In this document: positions 33,212-48,200 of the stretch, one piece after another
Layout: the number at the start of each line of letters is the position of its first letter
Numbering within the stretch: the first letter of the stretch is position 1
Assembly: GCA_003290165.1 (NCBI GenBank)
Contig: QNQO01000219.1
Location: forward strand, 496,001 to 560,000
Length of the DNA stretch: 64,000 nucleotides
Reading direction: 5' to 3'
Origin: Berberis thunbergii
Lineage: Eukaryota > Streptophyta > Magnoliopsida > Ranunculales > Berberidaceae
Program-made: the position numbers and the translations under genes
Notes under the pieces: generated by a model
Databases searched by the model: none
Told to the model about the DNA's origin: nothing
What the model saw: only the letters and a program-made list of their open reading frames with translations

Positions 33212-36200
33212 ATGGATGACATGGAGGACGATTTCGGTGAGCTGTATGCAGATGTGGAAATGCAAGTGAGTTCCGCCATTAGTGAGAACCCGAGCTTCAA
33301 TAAGTTGCATGTAGAAGAGGAGAAGAAAAGTGTTTGTTTGGGTTTAGAGGAGATTAAAGGGTGGAATGGGGATTTGAATGTGATTGAATCGAAGACGGTG
33401 GTGAAGGAAGAGAAGGAGGAGGTGGGGGTAGATGTGGAGAATGGGAGTGAGAGTGAGGATGATCTGCATATTGTGTTGAATGAAGATGAATGCCCTGCGG
33501 GGGAGAAGCGGGTTCCGTACAGTGTGAATGTGGGGAATGGGGTGGAGGGAAGCGAGGAGGAAGAGGGTGATTTGATTTTGGTGGCGGAGGGTGATGATAG
33601 GAAGCGGGTTGATCAGGATGGATTGGAGCAGAGTTGTGGTGGTGGCGAAAGAGGGAATTTGGTGAAGGGTGGATACGGTTCTCAGTATTCGCAGTTCAAG
33701 GTAGGAAAAAAGTTAATTTCTTTGTAGAAGTTGATGCCTGTGTTGTATGTATATAGTTTCTTGCATTTGGATGAAAAAGTTGAAATCATGTTTAAGTGAA
33801 GCTTTTTTGAGTTTGAGATAAATTATATGAAAAACGTCATCTATCTTGAAGTACACCGTGGTCTGTAAACCAAAGGGAATTCTGGAGGCATCAAGATGCC
33901 CTTTTTTCTGTAACACCTACTTTTATGATTGATTCATATATGTATAAAAATATATTTTAATTTGCTTATGATTTCATATTTTTTTCATCAATTATTATTA
34001 TTATTATTATTATTATTCTTCTTCTTCTTCTTCTTCTTCTTCTTCTGAAAAGTTGAAGCATACGCCTTGTCACGCATCAATGCACCTCTTCGCGTTGAGA
34101 AAAGCTGAATTGCCTCAGTACTAGAAAGCACTTTTTAAAACATTGGGTGGGGTTACGGAAAATAAAAAAGGACTATCACCATCTTTCCATAAAGACCATT
34201 ATCAATGTCTTTTCATTCAGTAGAATTTGACATGCCCTTCTAGACATGTAAGTACTTGCTGATAGGTGGTTCACCAGTGACGAGGGAACCAAGTAGTATC
34301 ACTCCAAGTTTTCAAGTTCTTTTGAACTCTTAGAAGATGGGGTGTGAATACACAAATTGATGTCAAGTCATCAACCAGGAACCTGTTCTTTGATGGTTAC
34401 AAGGAGCTAAATAAGTATATGGATGAGGTACTAGAGCATATATGGGGGTAATTGAATTTATTAAAATGCTGAATTAGAAATTGGAATATTATATTTTTGT
34501 TTGGTATTTTAACTTTGAATAAAAATGATCCAAAATTCCTGTGTTGTAACAAATGATAATGAATTTCGTTGATACTACAAAATTTCATCTTGAAACTCAG
34601 TTGCGTTGATACTACAAAATTTCGTTGATACTACAAAATTTACTTCATAATTCCTCACATAAAGATTCAGAAATACTCGTCGTGAGATAAGAAATACCCT
34701 TACAATTGTTTTCATGGCTTAAGGTCTTGTTAACAAAATTCAGACCAGATGGTGTTTTTTGCATTGGAAAGAAATATTGCAGTTCCTGTCAGTTTAAACT
34801 GGATTAAATGCCCCAAGAGAAAGCACTTATATCAAGTTATGAGGGTTAAAGTAAAACCTTTGTATTTTTTTGAACATTGGGATGCAATTGCTTGGTTGGT
34901 TTTAAGCTATGATATTGTTTCACTTAGCAATGTTGCATGATACTTGATTAGTCAATAGCCAAAGTTCCTTCAAATGAAAACCCTTTTGATGCTTTTACAA
35001 TCTCTATATGTTTTCTAATCGAGTTTCTTTGTGTAGTACACAAGACCTGACAGAGCATCATATGCAAGCAATACGAAGATGAATGGTTATGGGACAAGCG
35101 TTTCTTCTCCATCACCATTTAAAAGTGATTGGGATGTAAATGGGAGCAGTCAACAAATGGGATCAGACTCAGGTTCTGTTGCCTCATTCCGGAATTCCTT
35201 TTCTGGAACAGCTCACAGTGGTTGTGACTTTTTTCTTCCTCGTCACAGGCAAGCTACATTTTCATTATTACAGAATGTAGGGTCAGGAGTTCATGTTTTT
35301 TTTTCATATCTGCATTGTATTGTAGGCAAAATATTTTGACTATCCGACTTTTGTAGTCTTGAACATTTTTTAATTAATTATTTTTTATTTTATTTTATTT
35401 TTTTTTGTATCAGATTTTTAGCAACACAAATATATCCGTTGCAACTAACATGTTATTGATGGAGGCATATCTTGGTGTTTCTTGTAGGACTATTTTTGAT
35501 GTAAATATTGAAATGTTCGAAAACAAGCCCTGGAGGCATCCCGGAGTAGATACCACCGATTTCTTTAATTTCGGTTTTGATGAGGAAAGTTGGAAGCAAT
35601 ACTGGAACCATATGGTATTTGAAGTTTTCGGATCGTCCTTTAAATTTATTTTTCGGATTTTCCTTGAACAATTTCAATAGATTTTTCCTTATTAGTTTGG
35701 CTACATCAATATGTACACTGTGGTTACTGGTGGTAGCTGAGGTCTAAGTTGAATATCACAGACTTACTTCTTCATTTGGCACGACTTTTACATCAGGAAC
35801 ATTATAGGCATCAAGCTTATACAGGGATCAAGATTCCTGTCTATAGATCTTCAATGTCAAATCAGGTTTGTACAACATTATATCTGAAAATTTTTAAGCT
35901 AAGCAGCAGTTAATTGTGTAGACGTTCAATGCTTAAAATTTATATTTCAATACTTTTATTGTGATTAGGCATATGAAGAAGAATATGGCCATCAAATTAT
36001 GGAATCTGAAGTTGTGGCTGGGGAAATAGCTCCGATTGAACATGGGGAAAGAGTTTCTTCTGAAATGAATGTTATGAGAGGTGCAAAGCCATTAGAAATT
36101 GTGAGTATAATTGTCTCACTCTGTCGTATTTGTTATTTTTTCATGTCTGTTCCCAGCGGCTGCCTGCTGCTTCTGCTCCTTTGACTTACTATTTTTATCT

Positions 36201-39200
36201 TCTCTCTTGTTGGTTCAGCCAAAAGGCAGAAGGATCCAAGTTGAAGGCAGTATTGCCGAGCGGCGGTCGTCCATGGATATGAGGCGTCCCCGCACTCGTG
36301 ATTCTGATGTGGTGATACAGGTAGGTTCTTAAGTGGGAGTTCTCCTGATGTTCTTACCAGTTGGGCTAGTTTGCACCCTTTTTTAACATGGCTGGTTGCA
36401 GATTGCTGTGCAGGATTCTAATGAGTCATCTTCTGTATCAAGCAAGGAAGAGCCAGGGCATCTCAATAACCCTAAGCTAGATGTACCTGAAAATGGATGT
36501 TCTTGTGACGGAGATGAGCAGTTCATGGAAATCAAAGATAGACGTCACAGAAATTTTCGGACATGCACTGTAAAAAATTCTGAAGTGTGCCATGTAAAAA
36601 TTATGAAGTTTGCCTTCTGCCAAGGTAAGGAGCTATAATCATGTTATTTACACATTCCATTGAATGGTAGATGTATAATCAAGTATAAGACATTCTTGGC
36701 GTCTAAGTTATTAATGCGGCAAAAAATCGGCGATTAATCACAATTCGGGGTTTTGACCAAACCGAATTGGGTGAAATCGGTTGGGGTTTAGCGGACACCG
36801 GTTAATCGACGAAAAAATTGGCGAGTCAACGATTAATCGGCCCAACCGACTCCCCAATTAATCACTATGTATAAAAAGAAAAAACCTAAACTCAAGAAGA
36901 AGAGAAAAGGTGAAGATCTCTAGACAGTGGTTACGATCTTTGGTTCTCTTTTCCTCCCTTCTTTCAAACCAAATCAGAAAGGTATGTACTACTTCAACCG
37001 TAATTTACCTTTCCTCCCAATCTCCATCCCACTTGGCCTCCCCTCTCTCCTCCTTTTTGTGTAGAATTCATATGGTCTAGGGAGCTTGTTGATTGAGGTT
37101 GTTTGTAGAATATGGATTTTGGTGAAATAGTTTAAATGTTGTCGAAATTCCCATCTTTCTGTGTATTTGACATTTTTGACCTTTTGACTGAGAGCATTAA
37201 TAAATGAACTTCATAATTTCTTTGGAAGTTTGTGATTATACGTGACGAATCCACACAATTTTCACGCACTTCTTTCATGACTTCCTTTATTCTTTGGTCT
37301 AGAATATATTGGCCCGATCCTCTGGATATGGAGTATTTTTGTTTGTACAAAGTAGCATTTCTAGAAATATTTTCGGTGTAAAGTAATACGATTTACCTTC
37401 ATGGGTTAGTGGGATAGGTAAGTTGGTTCTTGTTAAGTCTGACATTTATTTTGCTTCTGAATGTTTGTCTTGGTAACTTGGCTTTTAAAACAATCGTCAA
37501 TTTTCTTTTAGTTTTTAGTTTCTTTTTAAGTAGTTTGGCAGATAATTAGTAAAGTTATATAATTACAAATTTACACCATTTTGATTAATTAATTATTTTT
37601 GTAATTTATGATTATGAGTAAAATTTTAAAATATATACTTTGAAAAATTGACCTATTAAATCCGATTAACCCCGCTTAATCGTAATTCGGTCCTGAACTG
37701 CGCTACGACCGCTTTCTGATTTAAGTGCACATGCATAGCAGAAAGTGTAAATATGAAATTTGTAAATTTGAATGATTAAACATTGTTCTTAAAAGCATAA
37801 CACTAAACTAAGTGATGTTTAAAGAAAAATAAAAAATTTAAACTAATACATCAACCTTTTGAGTTAAACTGAATCTTTTCCTGTATTATTGAGTAGTTAA
37901 GTACAAATTTCCATTTGGTTATATTACCCATGTGTTCTGTTTTAGTGAACTGCCCTATATATATCTGTATTTTTAACTTATGGATGCTATGTAGTAATCA
38001 ATTGTAAGTTAAATTCATTATTACGCCCTAAATTTTGTTAATAGGTTGCTGACATGCTGCATCTGTTTCATCGTGATGTTATTAGGCGCTCCAGACTTAA
38101 AATTTTGTCCGACACATTACTTGATCCGGATGGTCAAGGTGAAAAACAGATCCATGCTCTTGATGGATGTCTCAATGAAGGGGAAAACAAACATGTTTCA
38201 GAGGAAACTTCTGAAGCAGTAGATATTGCAGAGGATATTAAGGAAGTGGATAACAAAAACTCTCTCAGAGTAGACTGTTCTAGATTGAAAACAGAATCAT
38301 CACTTGAGAATCAGATTCAGCCAAGTTCTAGCCCCTCTAACCCGGATAGTCCTGTTGATGCATCTAAAGCGGAGATTGCTAGAAGGGCGTCATCAAACTC
38401 AGATACTGAGGAACAAATTCCAGCGAAACTTGATTATCATGGCTTGAAGGAATCTGTTAGGAGTCATGGTAAAACAGACCTGCAAGATAGCAAAGATGAT
38501 AAGGGGAATCCCAGTTGCGTGAAAAATGGAGAAAATTATGGCAGTAGGGTGAGACTTCACTGTGTGGCCGAACTAAAAGTCCATGCTGGTGATGATAGAG
38601 CTAGCTTGAGGTCCACTAGAAAGGACTGGTGTGATGGGACTCGTTTAACAAGAAGCCATAAGAAAAGGAAAGAAAGAAAGAATGATTATGATTTTTACTA
38701 TGGAGAAGATTCGGCACACTTCAGAGAAACTGAAGTATCCGTTGGTTATAGCAGTGGAAGATTTGCAGAGGAACCTCTCGGAGATGCATATATTAACGAT
38801 TTCCATGGGAAAGATCATGTGAACTGCAAAGATGAAACTGATCCATATCTCAGTCGTCATCGAGATGAAAGAGAGTATTTTGTTGAGAGAAGTCTTACTG
38901 TGAGAGACAATGAAATAAATCGAAGTGAGCATTATATTAATGAAGGTTATGGTACTCGGAGAATGAGTGGTGTTTCTCACAGGGAATCTACGCATTTAAT
39001 GTCAGAGTACTTCTACACAGATCGGGAAAGGCGTCATGGGCACAGGAGGAAAAGAAACGATGAACGTTGGCTTATAAGGGGATCTGAAGATGATGATTTT
39101 GTGCTTGAGCAGAAACACAGAGAGGAATATATTGAAAGTAACTGTGATAGATACAATAGAGAAACAGAACACTACAAAGAGAGGTGTGAAAGAAGTGTAG

Positions 39201-42200
39201 CATACAGAAACTCTGATAGAAGAGACAGATACGGTGGTAGCCCACCATTGGATATGCTAAATGCCTCACGTAGGTCTGCTATACATGATGAATACGGAGA
39301 ATATCCTGATCACGAGTCTTTCATTTCTACTCCCAGAGATTTTCATGTTGTGAACAAGAGATGGTGGAATGGGACTACTTCACCCAGAAATACTGTGAAT
39401 GGTTCAAGGAGATCAGATGCGTCTCATTGGAGACACAGACACTCTGATAAGCACAAGCACAAAGGTTGGTTTGACCCTAATTGGGAGCGTAATCACACTT
39501 CTGACGAAGTTTTGTATCCTGATGATGATAGAAGAACACACACAAGGCAATCTAAAGCATTGGAGTGGCGTGAGGATGAACTGCATTCTAGATATCGGGA
39601 TCGAAATAGGATGTTTTCTGATGAAACATTCATTTCCTATGAACCTAATTCAAGACATGAGGGTATTAATCCTAAACATGATCCGAGCCATGGTCAGATT
39701 GTTTTCGATGAATACCGACCAGAGAGAAAAAGAACAAGAAGAGAAGTGAGTGGAAGTTTTGTAGATAATACAAAAATTATTTCCAATTTTGATACAATTG
39801 AAAAAGATAAAGATGAGCAGGCAGATCTGAGATCCAGGGAATCCGCTGACTTGCATTTAAGTTGTGAAGGAAAGGTAAAGTTGGGGATACCACACTCAAC
39901 ACCTTGTATTGTTGTACTTTTATATAAAAAGCCATTTAAATTTTTAAATGGATTTTTGTTTTCACAAGCTGTTTCAATTCATGTTTTTGTTTTGCTATTC
40001 TATATCTATTTATAAAGATATTCTTTGTAGCTATTCATGTCCATGTCTAATGCTTTTAGATATGGCAATGCAAAAGGGAAAACCCAAGTCGTTGCAACTA
40101 CATGATGATTGAAAAATACAATAGAAAATAACCATCAATAAAACTCTGTTGCACCCGTTTTCCATCACATCTTACATTTGTGTATATGTTTATGGTGGGT
40201 TTCTCTTTACATTTGCGTTTCTTGTAATGTTTCTGAGGAATATTTGGTTTGCTATTAGTGTTACTGATTTTTGTGAAAGGCTACTATAATTTGATTGTTT
40301 GAAGTTCGTCACCATATGCTCCTGATAAAAATATACTTAAACTTTTGCATACCAGATTGTTGTAACTTGTAGCCTTATCTTTTAAAAGCTTGTTGCCTAA
40401 TACCACATCCGGGAGTGTTTGTGTACTCATCGCATATTCTTTCCAACATGTCTTAGCTCCAGCTCCCTTGTAATGAGTTGGTATTGCTGACTGCAACAAC
40501 GTAGTGAAACGGCTTTATTTCAAGCAAGTGTATGCACATGTTTACTATTAGATCTTCAGAATGCTAGGAGAGATATTTAGAATGTATACGCTCATTGTCA
40601 TTTTTGTTTGCTTTGGTGGTAATCTTACCTTTGGTTCACACTGGAAGAGCTATGCTTTCTTTCAAACTATGTTTCCTTTAGTGCCACTCCATTCTATTTA
40701 AAATGTTTCATTGCTCAAAAAGTGTTCATCCGGAAAGAAAGTTTGCAGTCTTTAGTTTCATCTTGTAAGCCACTAATATTGCATGATAAGAAATTTGATA
40801 TATTATTTGGACACTGCTACTACCTTTTAAATTTGGTCTTTTTGTACTTCATTTTACTTTCTATAGGTATGCATTTAGTCTAAATCTCCTTTATCAAATA
40901 TAATATTTGGTTTTCCATATTTTCATTGATGCTGTTCATGCTATTACTACTCTATACATCCTTATCAGTTTGTTTATTCGCAGGGATCATTTTTTCATTT
41001 TGATTTATTTATTATTATTATTAGTATTTTTTAATGTGATTTTGGTGGAAGTACACAAGATCAGCCAAATAGAAGAAAATCAATAGAGGATAAGAAGGTT
41101 TGAATCCCTAACGATCAACCAAAGCACAAAAAATTGGTATGTTTGCTTACGTGAAAAAAAGCCTTATTTCTTGAAAGTTAGCAAGAATAGTTTTTTGAAA
41201 TCTCAGGAAAAAAAGGTTAGGTACAATGCTAACATGATGGGGGTATTCTTGGAAATGAGGGGTCTGGTTGAAGCGGGTCTGATGAGAAAAAGTTGGGGGG
41301 CGATGGTAGGGGATATGTGGTGGTAGGTTACTTACAATCAAATTTCAAGTATTTATATAAAAGGGCAAGTCTTTCACTTGAGAAAGCGATGATTGAAAAG
41401 TAAACAAGTCGTAATCCTGATCACAACATACAAAGTAATAGATAGCAAATTACACTGAGTTGCTAGTCGTAGAATATTATTCTTGCCAAACTTGAACCTA
41501 CCTTAAACAATGTGTAAGGGTTGGGATAGCTGCTTCATCAAAGTAACTAAATTGACTAAAAGCTGAAATTTCATGCTTTGGCTACTTTGTTATCCGTCAA
41601 TTCCTTCAAATGCATGCATGCAGCTCACCAACAAATTGCTTTTCTAAGGGTTTCTTTGAGATTTGTCATGGGGACAATATGACGCTAAGTGGTGTTCTGT
41701 ATATATTGTGAGAGACTGGGGATTGGAAGGAGGATGCACATCCCATACTCTTTGCTCAGTTTATGCAAGGAAGTGAAGGGTGCTATCCATCCGGATTGAT
41801 AGCGCCGGACACGACCTATTTGAAGCCTGGAAGGTGGACACAGATTGATTTGGGATCAATCTTCTATATATATTAACTGGAGGGGATTGTTATCGGCGAA
41901 ATATTAACCAATAAAACATAAATTTTAACCTATAAAACATAATAATCAAATCTTTGGAGATTGTAATCTGGAGGCCAGTTAGTAGAAAACATAGTTTGGG
42001 CATAGAACAAATTTCAAACCTAGAGGGTTGATCCTTGAACTACAGTAAATCTTTTGTAGTAGTTCCTGAGACTTTCATTATTGTAATCTTGTTTAGAGAG
42101 AGTTCAGTGGTAAAATACCATTTTTTAAAATTATTTAAAAAAAATTTTTAATTAAATTTTTTTTCCTGCTGTTTCACACATATTTTTGGATCAGTGCCAT

Positions 42201-45200
42201 TGTGCTGATAAGCATTGCTCTTTTAATTCTCTCAAGTTCTCTTCTTGATAGTTGTGAAAGCATCATTTGTCTGGTTACTATTGCTTACAATTGTAATGAA
42301 TTGTTATGCTTGCCTCTCTATTTCTGTAAAACCTGAATTTTGATTAGATTCCAAGGAAGTTATGTAGATAAAATGCCCTGGTTTCTGTCAATATTTACTT
42401 TTGTTTTGGGTTGTTCTGTCAGTCTGAATATGAACTTGTAAAATGCCATTTTGTAATTTTTCCCATGTTGAAATGTTTAAATGTTGAAATTTTTTACTAG
42501 TTTGTTATTGGTGCATTTATTTAGTGTCATTGTTTTAAATCAGCATGTTCTTTTCTGGTAAGCTTGTGGAACATTATACATACATGTATAAAACCAAGAT
42601 TAAGCTATCATAGGGGAGACGGTTTGTAGTTATTATAATTAAAAGTCAGAGTCCCATATAAATTCTTGGGTTTCTGTGGCGAATCAATCTCCGATGCTAG
42701 TGATATATGCTTAGTTCAGAAGTTTATGCATGCTTACCCATTTTACAATTCATATTTTCAGTCATGGCACTATGCACAAAATTTCTTTTGCTTAAACTCA
42801 CCTATATCATTATGTTACTTGAGAACTTTTGATCTACTACTAGTTATGCTTTGCTGTCAATTTTTGAATCTGAGGGTTAGAACGATGCATTTGGTAGAAA
42901 AGGTAGTGGGGGAAAAGTACATCTGTTCGAAGGGCTTTGTAAATTGGAACTGAGCTCATGGTGAGTTTGAATACCTACTTGTGAATGGGATCCTCATGTG
43001 CTCTCTGTTTTTGTTGATATGGTTCTGGCTTCTTGGACAAAAAAGCTGCAAGAAATGTTGGGATGATATTTCTCTGAGCAGTCCATGGAGAGTTTTAATT
43101 TAAAGCCATCAATGACCATAGGAACAGGAATATGTCCGTTTATTAGTTGCTGCGTCTGTCTGTATGCATAGCAAATTGAGTTTGTCAGTGTTCTCTTTCC
43201 AAAAATCTTGAAGGCTTTCCAGTTAAAAAGGAGTGGACTTTTGAGGCTTACCATTTGCATCGTCAGGGATGCGGTTAGAAGGAAACTGCAGACAGTTTGA
43301 AGGAGCTACTAAATATATTGACGGATTATATATTTGTTGGTTAAGGTTGAGCAATGAGTGGAGGGGCTTGACATTTGTTGTTGTTGGTAATTTGGGTACA
43401 AGTACCATTTCCTCCTAGTTTAGGTGGTAGTTTTAGTTTCTCTCTTTATTAGTAGGTTCTTTTCAGTGTTCATGCTTGTAGTACTTTTGTTATTTGTGTT
43501 ATCTTTATACTTTACTTGGTCTTTAAGCTTTAATAATAACACCATCTTTCAGAGAAGTTGGTGAAATATTGAGAGGAGATCATTAGTAGAAAGTAATGCA
43601 ACAATTATCAAGTGAGAATCTAGATTAGAAACAAGTTTTTGGGAAGACTCAAAGGTTTGACTCTTTCAGAAGAGTTTTAAGATTGGTAGCTAAGAGCCAA
43701 GGTAGTATGGTTTGTAGATGGTTTGTAAGAGGTTCCATGCTAGTCTTTTATAGTCTTTGTTCCAATGTTTCAAGAAATTGACTAACTAGTGTTGTTTAAA
43801 GAGAGTGTGATAATGGGACTGAAAAACACATCATCTTGTATATTACACTCAAGAGACTTGTGAAATTGGTGCTTATAAATCTTTGTGGTCTTTGAAAAAA
43901 TAACATGTTTTAAGTCTTAACAATGAAGAGTTTAGTAATGCTGAAGGAAAATATCTTGATTTACTTGGTGAATTGCTGTGATTCTCAATTGGATGCAAGA
44001 GGCCATGGGATCAATTCTTATCACTATTTCGGTGAAGACATGGGTCGGCAGTAAGAAGCATATGGTGGCTGAGAGGGTTCATAACAGAGTGAAAATCTTT
44101 GTTTCTCAAATGTTTCTTAATAAGTTTGAAGCCTTGGACGAAATATCGAAGGTAGGAAATAATATTTCAGGTCTCAAGAATGAGGAGGTTGTTTTAGAAA
44201 TGCTGTAGCAAAAGAATATGATTTACCCCGTCGGGGACTGGACTTCTCAATTTTGGTGCAGGTGGCCCTGAAAAAATAGAGTGGAGGACCTTTGTTGCTC
44301 AGAAGTTAGCGAGAGTAGTTATGAAGTCTTGGAAGAATAAATAAAATTTAGAAGAAGAGTCGCCATGCTATTGGTGAGGGTAGAATGCTAATGTGGTAAG
44401 GGGAATTTTGTACGATTGGAGGGGTCTGATGAGAAAAAAGGTAGGGAGTGGGGACATGTGGTGTAGATAACAATCGGGAATTTTGACTTACTATGTAGAA
44501 GGGCAACTCTTTCACTTGAGAAGGCAAGGTTGAAAATGAACTAAGTCTTAATATACAATGTATAAACCCTAAACTCTAGTCCATCCAAAGCAAGAGAGTA
44601 AATTACAATGAGTTCCTAGTTGAAGAACAATAAGGACTAAGGTTTTGGATGCCCTTCTTCATCAAAGTAAGTAGATTGACTTGGAGGAATTTTCATGGCT
44701 TGGCTACTTTATTATGTTTTGATTGGCTTCATCAACCTTGGTAAATGTTGGTTCTGGACATAACACTAGGTTATCAAGTGACAAATGGTGTTCTGATCAT
44801 GTTTGAAGGGCACTTTCCCTGCCCTTTTTGTTATTTGTCATAACAAGAGTGGGTTGGTTGCAGGTTTCTGGGATGCTCTTTCACAGCCCCAGGCTTAAAA
44901 CTCAACTTTAGGTGGCATTACAATGAATATGAGATAATGGGAATCTTCTTGCCACACACTATCACAGATGGGAAAGATGAGCTGTTGCGAAGGCAAAGGA
45001 GATGGGTTCTCAGTGAGCAGAACGTTTGATATTTTATGTGAGAGAGAACTCAACAACAATACATGGGAACACCTTTGAAGCTGATAGCAAGGAGAAATTT
45101 TGTTGAAGCACTGTTCTCCTAGATTGAATTTCTTTTTATGGACATTTGAAGACGATCCTTAAAGTTGATAACTTGAAAGTGAAAAGAGGAATTCAGGCCC

Positions 45201-48200
45201 CAAATCAGTGTGTTCTTTGTGAAGACATTGAAGTGAATGTCAAGCACCTTCTCATCAACTGTAAGTTTGCTAAATCTTTGTGGGCAAGATTCATTTCTGA
45301 ATACAGAATTTCCCAGCCAATTGAAGAGAATATTCAATCATGGATAGTTGGTCCGATGTTAAACGATTAATCAAGATTGGGGATCTGGATATGGAGCAGG
45401 GTTATCACTTTTTGACTATTTTTTAAGGAATGAAAGTAACTCCCGAAGAGTGATTCCTTTCAATCTAAGAAGACATATGGACTTGGGAATACGCTTTGAA
45501 GTCTTTAAAATATATTTGTTTTGATCATTCTATTGTTAATTGGGAGAACTTGCTTATTGTGTATTTTGTTTGTTTCCCTTTCTCTTGCTATGAGTTCCTT
45601 ACTCTCTTTTTTTTTCAGTAAATTTGTTTTACATTTGACTAAAAAGTAGTTCTTGAGATGTGCATGATTGTATTCCCTTTTCGAAGTTCAATGGTGCTTA
45701 GGAGATGACAGGTTCTGTTGGAAAGAGTATTGGCTCACATGAAGTGAAGGTCATCACAATAAGAGGAGAGGTTGGTAATGGTGGCCTAAGCCATTGAGAG
45801 GTTGGTAATGGTGGCCTAGGCCATGGTAGTGACTGGACCAATGCGATTTTTAACAGACAACGACTAAGTGTGAATAGTTGGGTTACAGACGAGGATGTTC
45901 TCGTCTGTTCATCAGAGGGAATGGTTTAGGGGAGGTTATTGTTTTCAAGGGCGTTCAACAACTGTATGACCAGGAATTCAGTCATGGGATCCAAAGCTCT
46001 TGATGTGGATGTAAATGGTTCTGGTCAAGCAGGTGATTTAGAAGAAAAGCTGTTGGAGGTGTTGTATATTGACGTTAATCTCGAAGCTTGAATGCATGAC
46101 ATGGAATGTTATGGAGCTTGGCAAGGTAGCCTCTCTTCGTCTGGTTGAAGCTTTTGAAGGCCCTTTGTAGTAGTATTGTGTGAGCAGGTTGGTTGGAAGT
46201 TCTCGCTCCCATGTGGATATTGGGGGAAGGGGATGGGGGACGTATGATATGTATGTGGGAGTTGATTTTCGTGGAGATTGACAGCTGGTTGGAGGGCATT
46301 CAATATCTGTTGTCTGTGGCATACTGGCTTGTCAAATAGCATTTTCAGGGCTCTTCACTATGATTTATGGCCTGAAAGGAATCTTGCAATTAACTGTATT
46401 ACTTCAGGTTGGGATCTCCATTTGGTGGTGAGGTATGTGTGTGTATTCATGTAATTTCAACCTTGGGACACAAGAATAACAACCATTGTGATCTCTTGTG
46501 GATATTCTGATTAGCGAAATGGGGTGTACTTGGTCAAATACCAAGTAGATTCGGTGCTTTGCAAACTTGATACATCATCACTCATGATTGAGCAGACCAT
46601 TGGGATATTGTGGATCTTGTTATTTTTCCCAGGATGGTATTCATCATTGACCGATTTCCTTTTGTCAGGTAATGTGTCTTGCAATTAGAGATGTGGGCCT
46701 TTGAAGTTTTCTAGGTTTTGTTCAAGGAGGGTTTAGTTAAGTTCGTGGAGAACGATGGGGGAAGCTTTATGTTGGCATTCAACAAGTTATGTGCTTTAAT
46801 TTACAGTGAACTACCGTAAGTTAAAAATGCAGTCGAGTAACGATTACTTGATAAAGTTGAAATGGGTTACTTTTCTCTTGGAAGAAATAGTCATGACATG
46901 GAGGAGCATAAGAGTATCCTAAATCCAACTTGTTTAGCTCTCACAATGCAAAAAGGTTTAGTTGGAAGGAATTTTGAGGAGAAAGAAGAGGTGGAGGGCT
47001 CAATCGAGGGTGAGGGATGGTCAATAAAGATGACAATACAAAATCTTTTCATGCTTATGCCTCCTCAAGTATTGAACCTATGTTGTTTTGGGTGCGATGA
47101 GGCGCGAGGCGCCAAGGTCTGCTAGGTTGCGACTTAAATTATTTTTCTTTTTCTTGATTTTTTTTTTATCATGACGAAGTGTCAACTAGGTTGCGACTTA
47201 AATTATTTTTTGTAAAGTGATTTTCTTTATTTTCACTAATTTGTTCGAGTTGCTTTTGAAAAAACTACTGGCGGTTCAGTTGTGGTCGCCAAGCACTCCG
47301 AAGCTGGGGTGAGGTGCTGTCAAGAAAAAATAGAGTTTTGAACCCTTGGCTGATCCCTTAACAACATAGATCCCAGTTCACTATCAGGCTTAGGTTGGTT
47401 GAGGAGAGAAGAAATGGTAAGTCATGTTGTTAGGTGCATTGAATTTAACCGGATCTGTGATGACCTTGAAGGACTAAAACAGACAATAGATGGTATATGA
47501 TTAGAGAGTTCCAAAATGGCAACTTTCTTGATTGGAGGCTCAATGTTACTTGCACTGCTTGGTGATCGATGAGGGAATTGCTAATGTGCTTGAGGTGGTT
47601 GGTGTTTATATACTTGTTGAAAATGAATGAGGCATTGAGGCTGAAATTCACAATAGAAGGTAGCTTTGATGCTTTCAAGGCAATCAAATATGTGATTGGG
47701 AGCATGTCAATCAAGCTTTCACAGTTGAAGTGACTTGGTTGGTCAAAGATTTTGTTTATGGGTTGGGGGAGGGGATGGATTGGAGCTTTCATATGATATT
47801 CGAAGGGCTCTCAACGAAGCAGGGATGTTGGAAGTGTGTGGCCTTGTGGAGATCTTAAATCTGGTCAGGCTTCATGATAAATAGGATGAGTTGGTAATGT
47901 AGATGTGCTGATGAAGAAAATTTCTTGAATACTTCGTATCATGGTTTGAGGGTGGAAAAGCCTTTTTTCCGAGATCATTAGAGACTTGTAGGGTAGTAGT
48001 TCCGGAGAAAAAATCTTGCATCCGAAAATGTATTATTGTCATTAATCCTATTTGTATTTGGTTTGAAAGGTGTAGTCAGTTCGTCAATGGGAAGCATTGC
48101 AAATGTTGACTGGGATGATCATCGCAATCATGGCCATCTTATGACATTGGCTCAGGGCGCATCATGGTTTAAATGAGTCCGTTTAGAAGATTATATTAGA

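Noticed and set aside
42666..42953. 95-codon ORF in the last FIP1-like intron
   Set aside because: No recognisable protein family, no flanking splice structure that keeps the host frame.
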